Positions 52,406 through 60,474 of a stretch of 64,000 nucleotides of DNA are shown piece by piece (within the stretch, counting starts at the first letter, position 1; the number at the start of each line of letters is the position of its first letter). Origin of the DNA: a bacterium (GTDB lineage: Bacteria; Bacillota; Clostridia; Lachnospirales; Lachnospiraceae); NCBI GenBank assembly GCA_023664305.1, contig JAMPFT010000007.1, forward strand, positions 62,001 to 126,000, read 5' to 3'. Below the pieces are notes generated by a model that ran no database searches, was not told the origin of the DNA, and worked only from the letters and a program-made list of their open reading frames with translations. Both the position numbers and the translations under genes were made by a program.

Positions 52406-52777
52406 TCATACCTCCAGATTCAGCAGCGTCTCCAGGGTTTTCAGCAGCTCTTCCCGCGTAATTCCCGCCATCTTTGCCGCGCGAATCGCCTCCAGCAGAG
52501 CCTCCTCCACCTTTCTCGCATGCTGCTCCTTCAGCATCTCGCTGTCCTGGGCGTTGACATAAAAGCCCTTGCCCTGAACCGCCGTCACCAGTCCTTCCTC
52601 CGCCAGCTGTTCATAGGCCTTCATCGTGGTAATCACGCTGATCTTCAGATCCCGTGCCAGCCCGCGGATAGACGGGAGATATTCTCCCTCCTTCAGTTTT
52701 CCTGCCAGGATATCGGCTCTCAGCTGATCCGCAATCTGCTGATAAATCGGAATCCCGGAATTTTGTAATAGTTTCAA
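52406..52777 (-). CDS. GntR-family (YtrA subgroup) transcriptional regulator
   Basis: The 123-residue product has a winged HTH (GIPIYQQIADQLRADILAGK, LPSIRGLARDLKISVITTMK, LAEEGLVTAVQGKGFYV) and only a short C-terminal helical tail, as in YtrA. A GAGGTGG site lies before the TTG at 52777, which I prefer to an earlier in-frame TTG at 52795. It should repress or control the ABC operon it heads. Confidence 0.9.
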   Translation of the reverse strand: MKLLQNSGIPIYQQIADQLRADILAGKLKEGEYLPSIRGLARDLKISVITTMKAYEQLAEEGLVTAVQGKGFYVNAQDSEMLKEQHARKVEEALLEAIRAAKMAGITREELLKTLETLLNLEV

Positions 52778-52961
52778 AGTGGCCACCTCTTTCAACTGTC
52801 TATATGTTATATATACAGCATAATCAGTTTCCTGTCAACACCTTTTTGAAATTATTTTGAAGATATTCTTGAAGACAACAGAATCCACATCCCGCGGAAA
52901 TTCTATCGCCATCAAAAAACGACCCCGCAGCAAAGCTGCGGGGAAACAAGCCCAAAGTATG

Positions 52962-54572
52962 TCAAATACCGGCGTTCTGCGGGTTTACCGGAACGATCTT
53001 CCCTCCCGTAAACTCAAAGACGGCGTCCGCCAGCTCCTCGATGTCGCCGGGAATATGGCTTGTGAGCAAAATAAGCCGCTCCGGCGACTTCAGTTCGAAG
53101 AGCAGCCGCTTGATCTGCGCCGCGCCCTGTTTATCCAGACCGTTAAAGGGTTCGTCCAGGACAAGGATTTTCTGGTGCTCCATAATCGCCTGTGCTATCG
53201 CAAGCCGCTGGCGCATCCCGAGAGAAAAGTTCTTTACCTTTTCCCTGTTGGCGGGGTCCAGCCCGACCAGCTCCAGTGCGGCTCTTATTTCCTCATCCTT
53301 TATGATGCCCTTGATCTGCGCAAGATATCTTAAATTCTCAAGCTGTGTGTAATTCTCTATAAATCCGGGTTTTTCAATGAGGACGCCCAGCTCCGGCAAA
53401 AAATCGATATCCCTTCCGATCACTTTGCCGTCTAAAGCGACGGTTCCTCCGTCGGCCTTCAGGAAGCCGCAGATTATTTTAAAAAACACGGATTTTCCCG
53501 AACCGTTTGCTCCCGTAAATCCGTAGATATTGCCAAATTCCAGCTCCAGATTGATATCATCCAGAACCGTCCGCTTCTTAAATTTTTTCGTTAATCCGCT
53601 TATTTTTAACATGTAACCGCTCTCCCTTCTCTTTTCGGCGTATATACAATCATTTTTTCCTGCACGGCGAAGTGCTGCTCCGGTTTCCTGCCCGGCACTT
53701 TGCGGCAGACCGTGACCTCCTTTTCCCGCACGGCAGAGTATTTCCCCGGTTTCCTGCCCGGCGCTTTGCGGCAGACCGTGACCTCCTTTTCCCGCACGGC
53801 AGAGTATTTCCCCGGTTTCCTGCCCGGCGCTTTGCGGCAGACCGTGACCTTTCTTCCCCGCACGGCGAAGCGTCGGCCCACGCGACATCCGCCGGATTTC
53901 ACGGCAATAGAGCGCCGCCGCGGCCAAATCCGTGCCTGCCGTCAACAAAACTAAGGGGACTTCCGTAATCCGCTTTTTTGCGATAAAAAACTGCGCCGTT
54001 GACATAGCCAAAACCGGCGTCGGCAAAACGGTGTTGACGAGATAAAGCGCAATAATGCAGATCAGGCTGTGCTCCAACGCATAACAATTGTTCAGGATGA
54101 CGTAGATGACGACGATACCGAAAAAACCCAGACAGTCCATGAACAAATAAAAAAGAGTGGATGCCGCCTGTTCCGCATAAAATCCCGCGAAGCAGTAATA
54201 CACAATATGGGAAACCGCAAGGAGCGCTTCCCCCGACAGAAGGAGCACTGTCAAATGCGCATATAAAAATTTTCTGTAATCCGTGATCCGGGCGAGGAGA
54301 CAGGGCATGATATCGCCGGATAATTTGTCGGCTATCTTCCCTACCGTAAGGAAAACGGCCGAGATATTTAAAAGCTTTAACAGTACAGTGCTTAAACCGA
54401 ACTGATAAGTCTCGTTCCCGCCCTGCCAGAGAATCGTGCCGCTTTCTCTGCCGAGCTCGATCCCGGTAAAATTTGCATAGACAAAATCCAGGAAGACAAA
54501 AAGTAAAACGGAAAGAAGGAAATCTTTTCTAAACTCTCTGACAATTATTTTGAAAAGCTTACTCACTTTCAT
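52962..54572 (-). CDS. ABC permease fused in frame to an ABC ATPase by a tandem repeat
   Basis: The 536-residue frame starts with a 230-residue membrane part of six helices (FLLSVLLFVFLDFVYANFTG and others). A linker follows of three GHGLPQSAGQETGEILCRAG repeats, and then a 216-residue ATPase (GANGSGKSVFFKII Walker A; FSLGMRQRLAIAQAIMEHQK; ILVLDEPFNGLDK Walker B). The ATPase has its own ATG at 53612 with AGGGAGAG nine bases before, so it can be made separately. The linker looks like spacer DNA now read through. The cluster with two upstream permease genes resembles lantibiotic-immunity (LanFEG) or bacteriocin exporters. Confidence 0.85.
   Translation of the reverse strand: MKVSKLFKIIVREFRKDFLLSVLLFVFLDFVYANFTGIELGRESGTILWQGGNETYQFGLSTVLLKLLNISAVFLTVGKIADKLSGDIMPCLLARITDYRKFLYAHLTVLLLSGEALLAVSHIVYYCFAGFYAEQAASTLFYLFMDCLGFFGIVVIYVILNNCYALEHSLICIIALYLVNTVLPTPVLAMSTAQFFIAKKRITEVPLVLLTAGTDLAAAALYCREIRRMSRGPTLRRAGKKGHGLPQSAGQETGEILCRAGKGGHGLPQSAGQETGEILCRAGKGGHGLPQSAGQETGAALRRAGKNDCIYAEKRRESGYMLKISGLTKKFKKRTVLDDINLELEFGNIYGFTGANGSGKSVFFKIICGFLKADGGTVALDGKVIGRDIDFLPELGVLIEKPGFIENYTQLENLRYLAQIKGIIKDEEIRAALELVGLDPANREKVKNFSLGMRQRLAIAQAIMEHQKILVLDEPFNGLDKQGAAQIKRLLFELKSPERLILLTSHIPGDIEELADAVFEFTGGKIVPVNPQNAGI
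53649..53880 (-). repeat. 66-bp tandem repeat in the permease-ATPase junction
   Basis: Units begin at 53680, 53746 and 53812 with CCGGTTTCCTGCCCGGC and are almost identical; partial units flank them. The period of 66 bp keeps the reading frame, which is why permease and ATPase stay joined. It lies at the position where the stop of one gene and start of the next would be expected. Confidence 0.92.
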
Positions 54573-55305
54573 TTTCCAAAAACTCCCATTTTACAGACAG
54601 ATATTTCACGGTTATAAAGGCAAAAAGCGCCAGATACGCGACTAAATGAAGGTTCCGAAGCACAACGGTCTCCCACAAACCGTCGGCGGTGAAAAAAACG
54701 CTTCCGCCCGCCGAGAAGTCCAGAAGCTGCGGATACAGCCCTTTTATTCTCAAAAACTCCATCGGAAACGTGAATACGCAAAAGAGAAGGAAGGGAACGG
54801 CACAAATACTGCCTCCCCTCTTTTGGAAATCAGGAAAAGCATACCGGACAGCGTACAGGACATACTGGATCAATAAACCGACCAGCACATACCGCGTCAG
54901 GAAAAAGGACATGCCTGTAAGCAGCTCCCGGCTGACAGGCGCGCTCCCCTTAAGCCAAAGAAAAATCAGAGGGGTAAACAGCACAGCAGAAACGGACAGG
55001 CAGGTGGAAGCCGCCAGCGTGAGAAAATCGGCAAGAATCATCCTACGGATACCGCCAACTCTGGAAATACAGCCGTAAAACGTTGAAAAAACGCCTGCCT
55101 TATGCTGGATTGCCAGAATCGGAATACAGATAAGCCACAAAAAATAATCCTTTTGCAGAAGGGAAAAATAATCCGAAGCCGCAGCAGCTTTACCGACATA
55201 TAGGTAAATAACCGCAAAGGAGACCTGAAGAAAAATCAACAGATACAGTAAAGGCGACGTATAAATTAATCTCATTTTACATTTTATGAAACGCAACAGA
55301 TTCAT
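54559..55305 (-). CDS. ABC transporter permease subunit
   Basis: The 248-residue product (from ATG 55305) has six membrane helices (SPLLYLLIFLQVSFAVIYLY, FLTRYVLVGLLIQYVLYAVR and others). It is the middle gene of the three-permease, one-ATPase set and overlaps the fused gene by 14 bp. The start is chosen because the frame upstream adds a non-homologous tail; the ribosome site is weak. Confidence 0.8.
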   Translation of the reverse strand: MNLLRFIKCKMRLIYTSPLLYLLIFLQVSFAVIYLYVGKAAAASDYFSLLQKDYFLWLICIPILAIQHKAGVFSTFYGCISRVGGIRRMILADFLTLAASTCLSVSAVLFTPLIFLWLKGSAPVSRELLTGMSFFLTRYVLVGLLIQYVLYAVRYAFPDFQKRGGSICAVPFLLFCVFTFPMEFLRIKGLYPQLLDFSAGGSVFFTADGLWETVVLRNLHLVAYLALFAFITVKYLSVKWEFLENESE

Positions 55306-55396
55306 CCGAGTCAACTGCCTCTCCGCCGACAAAAGCGTCACAGAATTTCCTGTAGAATAAAATTTCCGGCCATTCTTCAGCAGAAGGCTGAACGGC

Positions 55397-55437
55397 GACG
55401 GCAAAAAGCGTCTCTTCGTGATGCTTTTTGCTGCGAC
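55397..55437. repeat. Hairpin in the permease-permease gap
   Basis: GCAAAAAGC and GCTTTTTGC pair across a short loop within the 140-bp gap between the two permease genes. It may limit downstream expression. Confidence 0.45.
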
Positions 55438-55445
55438 GGAGTTTC

Positions 55446-56228
55446 CTATAGAGCAAGGAACTCCGATACCGCCAGTAAGAGAACCCCGACAGCCACATAC
55501 ATACCGATCAGGATACCGTACCCGCCGACAGAAAATGTCCCAAAATACGGCCGCATTGCAACATTGGGCTGCAATGCCGTCGGCAATACCATATCCAACA
55601 CCCCCACCGCAATAAAGGGCATCACCGTGACGACAATTTTATTCTTAAAAAAGGACGTTATTCCCAGAGCAAAAATCAGGAAGCAAAAATAGTACGCCAC
55701 ATGGGAGGCATACAGAAAAACAAAGTAGAGCAGCGGCTTTGCCAGAAAGAAATCTTCCCGGAAAGACACGATTCCCTGCATAAATTCCGCCGAAGTGTCA
55801 TGCTGCGTGAGGAAACAAGCAGTCACCGCAAAAAGCATCTCGCAAAAGGCCAGCAGAACCGTACCCGATACCGCGATGGCAAGCGCTTTCTGCAGGACAT
55901 ATTTCGCATTCCCCTTTCGGCTCACACAAAAATACCGGAAACGGCTTTTCTTTTCCGACAGATAGCTGCTTAAATACGGCGCGACAAGTATCAGCGGCGC
56001 GAATATCTGAGCCGAATAATACGAATCCGCCCATACCCTGTACATGTTGCCGAAATATTTTTTATAAAATACAACGTCTTCCGGATTCAGGATATCCTGA
56101 GCGGAATCTGCGGTCAAAGCAGTTTTCCATCCGTTGTAATATGCATTGATAAACATCAGGCACACAACGGCAACGATGAGAATTATGTTTGACTTTTTCA
56201 ACAGAGCTCTTTTCAGTTCGTTTTTCAT
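55446..56228 (-). CDS. ABC transporter permease subunit
   Basis: The 260-residue product has six membrane segments (NIILIVAVVCLMFINAYYNG, AIAVSGTVLLAFCEMLFAVT) and belongs to the same ABC set. ATG 56228 is set by the basic start MKNELKRALLKKSN. It is the first gene of this group. Confidence 0.82.
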   Translation of the reverse strand: MKNELKRALLKKSNIILIVAVVCLMFINAYYNGWKTALTADSAQDILNPEDVVFYKKYFGNMYRVWADSYYSAQIFAPLILVAPYLSSYLSEKKSRFRYFCVSRKGNAKYVLQKALAIAVSGTVLLAFCEMLFAVTACFLTQHDTSAEFMQGIVSFREDFFLAKPLLYFVFLYASHVAYYFCFLIFALGITSFFKNKIVVTVMPFIAVGVLDMVLPTALQPNVAMRPYFGTFSVGGYGILIGMYVAVGVLLLAVSEFLAL

Positions 56229-56386
56229 AAGTCCTTTGCGTTTTCCCTCTTTTCAAAAGAAATGATTTTAGAAAACTGTTTCCTGCTCTCATTTTACCAC
56301 AGACACAGGCGCGGCTTTCTTTCGTTTTTCTTTCAAGTTTCTGTCTTTTTTCTGTCGTTTTCCGGCGCTCGCCTGCACTGTCTTTG

Positions 56387-56447
56387 ATTCCCGCGAGCAA
56401 AATGTGTCCTTCAGACACATGGCCAAACGGCCATGCTTGCATGGACA
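56387..56447 (-). repeat. Dispersed 61-bp palindromic repeat, copy 2 (family A)
   Basis: It matches 16289-16349 with one mismatch, inverted. It lies about 160 bp upstream of the permease start at 56228. Immediately beyond it (56467-56533) stands a second hairpin structure. Confidence 0.9.
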
Positions 56448-56466
56448 ATTGGCGAATGCCGCGAGG

Positions 56467-56533
56467 GTCAAATACCCCGCCCCTTGGGGCGTTTCAAGCC
56501 TGATGCCCCGCTGCTTGCGGCGGGGTATTTGAC
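56467..56533. repeat. Perfect 15-bp inverted repeat adjacent to family A copy
   Basis: GTCAAATACCCCGCC (56467-56481) and GGCGGGGTATTTGAC (56519-56533) are exact reverse complements; between them GCCCCTTGGGGC is another small hairpin. The region 56229-56796 holds no gene, only these repeats, a terminator and AT-rich DNA. Confidence 0.9.
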
Positions 56534-56706
56534 TCTAATGCAAGTTCGTTGTCAAATTTGATTATATTGTTTTCTCCCTTCGGAAAGATGCTTCCACTGC
56601 TATTATTCCACTGCTATTATCAAAGAATTTAGTGTATATTTATAAAGATCTTAATTTTTTGCTCATTTTGAGTGACTGCATTTTAATTTCACTTACTGAA
56701 TATTGG

Positions 56707-56740
56707 AAAAAGGCTATCCGTTTGATTGGATAGCCTTTTT
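56707..56740. terminator. Bidirectional terminator after the PIN-domain pair
   Basis: AAAAAGGCTATCC and GGATAGCCTTTTT are perfect arms around an 8-base loop. On the minus strand it ends the PIN/companion operon. Confidence 0.85.
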
Positions 56741-56796
56741 CACTGTTTCAGCTTGATCAATTTTAATTGATTTGGTACGATTATGGGGAACACTTT

Positions 56797-57024
56797 TTAA
56801 AGAATAATTTTCGCATTACCTTTGTATGGATGACTATCAGCATAAGCAGATGCTTTCTCCATAAATTCATCCGTTTCCATTCTGTCATAATACTCCCTTT
56901 GCCATACAGTATAATCAAAATCATCTCTTTTAAGCATCGAAATAAAATACTCTGCATCAAGTACGCCCAACTTTTCAATAAGGCAGGCAATTCCCTGTTC
57001 CATTAACTGTGCTGTGTTCATCAT
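56797..57024 (-). CDS. Small companion of PIN-domain protein (antitoxin-like)
   Basis: The 75-residue acidic product starts MMNTAQLMEQGIACLIEKLG and includes AEYFISMLKRDDFDYTVWQR. It overlaps the PIN gene by 4 bp. Its size and position suit an antitoxin, although in PIN modules the antitoxin more often comes first. No family is recognised. Confidence 0.75.
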   Translation of the reverse strand: MMNTAQLMEQGIACLIEKLGVLDAEYFISMLKRDDFDYTVWQREYYDRMETDEFMEKASAYADSHPYKGNAKIIL

Positions 57025-57467
57025 AACTCATCCGCCTCCATTTTTCTTATAAACTCGCAGGGAGAAACCAACTGTATTTGTTCAGAACAATACTTTAACA
57101 ATCTGTCATCTGTAGTAATAAAATAATTGCACTCTGCCAAAATTGCACAAGCTACATGACAGGCATCCTTTACCTTAATGCCGGTTTCCATGATAGAACG
57201 TGCATTTCTTTCTACAATTTCTTTATCCTTATTTGTCACATAAACTGTGGCATTGGCATTCATAAAATTTTCAATGGCAAGTCTTTTTTGCATTGACCGA
57301 TTATTACTGTTTTCAAATTCCAGAACATAAGAGGTGACAAGTTCCAACTGCCCTCTTTTTACCGTATCCTGAATATAAAGTTTAGCTTGTGTTTCCAAAC
57401 TTATTCTAATCTGTGATTGATCATCATAAGGGCGATTATAACAACAATTATCCAAATAGATTCTCAC
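57021..57467 (-). CDS. PIN-domain ribonuclease-like protein
   Basis: The 148-residue product shows a PIN fold: the first Asp in RIYLDNCCYNRPYDD, a middle acidic region VLEFENSNNRSM, and the late IKVKDACHVACAILAECNYF plus ITTDDRLLKY motifs carrying Asp residues for metal. The start is GTG at 57467, with AAGAGG nine bases before. PIN toxins cut RNA. Paired with the small downstream protein. Confidence 0.88.
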   Translation of the reverse strand: MRIYLDNCCYNRPYDDQSQIRISLETQAKLYIQDTVKRGQLELVTSYVLEFENSNNRSMQKRLAIENFMNANATVYVTNKDKEIVERNARSIMETGIKVKDACHVACAILAECNYFITTDDRLLKYCSEQIQLVSPCEFIRKMEADEL

Positions 57468-57517
57468 ATCTATATCCTCTTAACTTCCGGTTTACCTTCA
57501 TAAATCTTAACATTTTT

Positions 57518-57546
57518 ATCATACTATATTTTTCTGCTTGCATCAA
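57518..57546 (-). promoter_or_regulatory. Promoter of the PIN-domain pair
   Basis: TTGATG (57546-57541) and TATGAT (57523-57518) are 17 bp apart, 51 bp upstream of the GTG start. Confidence 0.7.
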
Positions 57547-57619
57547 GGTATGGAAAAAACATTTATTCACAAAAATGCGGATATACGCAATTTTATTTCA
57601 AGTATATATTCTGCCCTTA

Positions 57620-57735
57620 TGTTAAACAAAATCTGCCCTCCCTTGCAGGATCTCTCAAAGACAAAGCAAGGGCAGGGCAGATTCCTTTTGAGATCGGGAA
57701 CTCCGCTTCCGCAAGGCAGACTCTGCCCTTACAAT
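57620..57735 (-). terminator. Hairpin-rich end of the MBL-fold gene
   Basis: ATCTGCCCTCCCTTGC and GCAAGGGCAGGGCAGAT (both on the plus strand) pair over about 55 bases; on the minus strand TTTTGTTT follows the second arm. GGCAGACTCTGCC forms a second small hairpin. The first is a plausible terminator for the MBL gene. Confidence 0.65.
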
Positions 57736-57745
57736 TCAGTACGCC

Positions 57746-58498
57746 TTATTTCCCGGCGCGATATACGATAAGCGAATTACCGTCTCCGTAGGGATGCTGC
57801 TTCGCCGGTCCGCCAAACCAGGAATAGTCCTTATCCTCTTCCGTATGACCTTCCACAAGCTCCCGCAGGCCCTCATGCAGCTCCTCCAGCAGCGAAATCG
57901 GCTCAAAATCTTTTGCATGCCCGTGCAGAATCCTGTCCGCTTCCTCTTTCAAGTGCATCACCTTGTCAAGCGCCCGCAAAGCCTCCTCCGGCAAAAGACT
58001 GTCATCCACCTGCAGCCAGAGATGACGGTTGACCGCATCTCCCGTGAACAGAATCCTGTCTTCTTTTAACAGCAGCAGAATACTTCCCGCCGTATGGCCC
58101 GGAAGGTCGATCACCTCCACCGTCAGGCCGCCCAGGTCGATAACGTCACCGCCCCGAATTTCCCGAAACGGCGGCATGGAAAGACCTTTTTCCTTCGTTT
58201 CCGCAACAAAATCATCAAAATTCGCGTGTTTCTCTGCCAGACTCAGATCCGCCGGATGCAGATAAGCCTCTTCAAAAAAGATGTTGCCGAAAATATGGTC
58301 GCAATGACCGTGGGTGTTCACTACCGTGATCGGAAGATCGGTGATTTCCCGCACCACCGCCTTTACGTCCTCATGGCCGTTCATTGTATCGATGACCAAC
58401 GCCTTTTTATCGCCGACCACCACATATCCTGTGGACTCTCCCGCATCATCCATCAGATAAACGTGCGGATTTAACTGTTTTACCTTGATTCTTTCCAT
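57746..58498 (-). CDS. MBL-fold metallo-hydrolase
   Basis: The 250-residue product has the metallo-beta-lactamase motif TVVNTHGHCDHIFGNIFFEE (HxHxDH form), further metal residues in IDLPGHTAGSILLLLKEDRI and FTGDAV, and ends with a histidine in ILHGHAKDF. It could be a glyoxalase II-like thioesterase or another hydrolase. Single gene with own hairpin. Confidence 0.92.
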   Translation of the reverse strand: MERIKVKQLNPHVYLMDDAGESTGYVVVGDKKALVIDTMNGHEDVKAVVREITDLPITVVNTHGHCDHIFGNIFFEEAYLHPADLSLAEKHANFDDFVAETKEKGLSMPPFREIRGGDVIDLGGLTVEVIDLPGHTAGSILLLLKEDRILFTGDAVNRHLWLQVDDSLLPEEALRALDKVMHLKEEADRILHGHAKDFEPISLLEELHEGLRELVEGHTEEDKDYSWFGGPAKQHPYGDGNSLIVYRAGK

Positions 58499-58499
58499 T

Positions 58500-58640
58500 T
58501 TGCTCCTCCTTTTGTGTTTCCTGTGTGTTTTCGGTTTCCTGTTCTTGGCTTTTTTGTTTTCAGTTTTTCTGTTCTTGGCTTTCTGCTCTCCTCTTTTCTG
58601 TTTTCGGTTTCCCTGCTCTCATTTTCCTGCTCCCGGCTTC
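58500..58640 (-). other. Purine-rich imperfect repeat between MBL and NagZ-like genes
   Basis: The minus strand is almost pure purine with imperfect repeats of AAAACAGAAAA and GCCAAGAACAG. No gene is seen. It is the spacer after the NagZ-like gene, like the leader at 43310-43500. Confidence 0.5.
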
Positions 58641-58648
58641 CCGGCATC

Positions 58649-60097
58649 CTACTGCAGAATCCCCCGCTCCTGTTTCAGCCTTAAAATTCTCCTGACGCTT
58701 TCGTCCAGACGCTCCTGTGTGATTTCTCCCGACTCCACCGCCCGGATCAGCGCATCCGCGGCTTCTTCCAGATCCCCGGGACACAAGAGCATATCAACTC
58801 CCGCCTTCACCGCCTTCACGGCGATCTCTCCGTTTCCGTAGTAATCCGTCATCGCCTTCATCTGGAGGCTGTCCGTGATCACGACCCCTTCAAAATGCAT
58901 CTCTTCTCTCAAAAGCTCGGTGACCAGCCGGTAGGAAAAAAGCGCCGGTTCTTCTTCCACATCCGAAACAATCAGATGTCCCATCATCACCGCGTCCACC
59001 CCCGCATCGATACCGGCCTGAAAGGGCAGAAGCTCCTGCTCCCGTATTTCGTCCAGAGATTTGTAAACGTAAACCGCGCCGTAATGACTGTCCGCCGAGG
59101 TATCTCCGTGCCCGGGAAAATGCTTTAACGTACAGGCTGCTCCGCCCTCCCGGAATCCTGCCACCGCGGCGGCCACCAGCTCTGCCGCCTCCTGAAAGTC
59201 ATCGCTGTAGGCCCTGTCGCCGATCACCGTATTCTGCGGGTTGGACCAGACATCCGCCACTGGCGCCAGATCCATATTAAAGCCCAGATCCGTCAAATCA
59301 CCGGCTATCGTCTTCGCATTTTGCTTTGCCACAGCCGCCCCGTCTTCACGGTAGTCAAACATCGGCCCCACTTTCGTCGTCCCCACGGTATTCATCAACC
59401 GGCTTACCCGGCCGCCCTCTTCGTCACAGGTAAGGATCAGCGGAATCTTTGTGTAGGACTGCACATTTGTAAGCATTGTGCGCAACTGCTCCTTGCTCAC
59501 TATATTTGATTTATCGTAGATCAGGCCGCCTACCGGGTATTTTTCCAGCGCCAGGCGCGTGGTTTCCCCGGCCTGCGTGACCTTGGAGACTCCCGTAATT
59601 GCCGACGGGAATACCACAAAAAGCTGATACACCTTCTCTTTTAGAGTCATTTCCGCCAAAAGCTTCTCTACGGCGTCCCGCTCGGGGTCCGCGCCGTTTC
59701 CGCTGTTTCCTGAATTTTCTTCTCCTGCTCCGTTTCTGTCGCTTCCTGAACCCTCTTCGCCCGCCCCGTTTCCGTCGGCTCCTAAACCGTTTTCTCCGTC
59801 TCCTGAATTTTCTTCGCCCGCTCCGTTTTCGCCGCTTCCCGAACCCTCTTCTCCTGCCCCGCTTCCGCTGCTCCCTGAACCCGGGTTCCCCGCGCCGTCT
59901 CCTGAACCTTCTCCCCCCTGCAAACCCGCCGCAGAAGAATTTTCAGCATCCTGCATCCCGGGGGAAGGATCGCCGTCTCCCCGCGTTCCCGCGCCCCAAC
60001 ACAGCAGTAATACCGCGGCAATTCCCGCCAGAACGACTGCTGCCGTCATCATCGCCGTATCGTTATATTTCCCTTTTCGCCTTTTCTTTCTCTTCAT
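58649..60097 (-). CDS. GH3 beta-N-acetylhexosaminidase (NagZ-like), membrane-anchored
   Basis: The 482-residue product has an N-terminal anchor helix (AMMTAAVVLAGIAAVLLLCW), a Gly/Asn/Glu low-complexity linker to about residue 135, and a GH3 barrel with LILTCDEEGGRVSRL, the NagZ loop KHFPGHGDTSADSHYG and the nucleophile Asp in FEGVVITDSLQMKAM. It should remove N-acetylglucosamine, probably from peptidoglycan fragments or glycans outside the cell. The start at 60097 follows AGGAGGGCAGA. Upstream lies the family B repeat (60149-60219). Confidence 0.94.
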   Translation of the reverse strand: MKRKKRRKGKYNDTAMMTAAVVLAGIAAVLLLCWGAGTRGDGDPSPGMQDAENSSAAGLQGGEGSGDGAGNPGSGSSGSGAGEEGSGSGENGAGEENSGDGENGLGADGNGAGEEGSGSDRNGAGEENSGNSGNGADPERDAVEKLLAEMTLKEKVYQLFVVFPSAITGVSKVTQAGETTRLALEKYPVGGLIYDKSNIVSKEQLRTMLTNVQSYTKIPLILTCDEEGGRVSRLMNTVGTTKVGPMFDYREDGAAVAKQNAKTIAGDLTDLGFNMDLAPVADVWSNPQNTVIGDRAYSDDFQEAAELVAAAVAGFREGGAACTLKHFPGHGDTSADSHYGAVYVYKSLDEIREQELLPFQAGIDAGVDAVMMGHLIVSDVEEEPALFSYRLVTELLREEMHFEGVVITDSLQMKAMTDYYGNGEIAVKAVKAGVDMLLCPGDLEEAADALIRAVESGEITQERLDESVRRILRLKQERGILQ

Positions 60098-60148
60098 TCT
60101 GCCCTCCTGCATCCCGCCCCGCAGAACCCAGACTTCTTTTTTATTGTA

Positions 60149-60219
60149 CCATGATTTCGTGCGCTTCAGCGCACATGGAATCAAAAGTTGACACAATGCC
60201 CTTCCGTGTCAACATTTTA
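60149..60219 (+). repeat. Dispersed 71-bp palindromic repeat, copy 2 (family B)
   Basis: It matches 28950-29020 with four mismatches, same orientation. It lies about 50 bp upstream of the NagZ-like start. Three of the four differences are C/T transitions and one is A/G. Confidence 0.9.
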
Positions 60220-60402
60220 ACACAGTCCGGACCTTTCAATCTACTAAAATTATAAACATTCTCTCCGGCCGAATCTGTTTATATATCAGGAAGGATTATT
60301 CCTCCCGCTGAATTATATGCACCGTAGGGCAGGTTTATCATGTATCAGATTCCTCTTTGGAATTTCTCCTTTGGGAATTGTGTATTTGGCGAAAACAGAC
60401 GG

Positions 60403-60431
60403 TTGTCGGCTTTTCCGAAATGTGTTAAACT
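60403..60431 (+). promoter_or_regulatory. Promoter of the bacteriohemerythrin gene
   Basis: TTGTCG (60403-60408) and TAAACT (60426-60431) are 17 bp apart, 43 bp upstream of the TTG start at 60475. Confidence 0.55.
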
Positions 60432-60474
60432 GATTACAGCGAAAGCGGAAAAAGTTGAAGGAGGGATCCTTTTC

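Noticed and set aside
53672-53968. CRISPR-like regular repeat at the ABC gene
   Set aside because: Units are adjacent (66-bp period) without unique spacers, and lie inside a reading frame. It is a coding tandem repeat, not a CRISPR.
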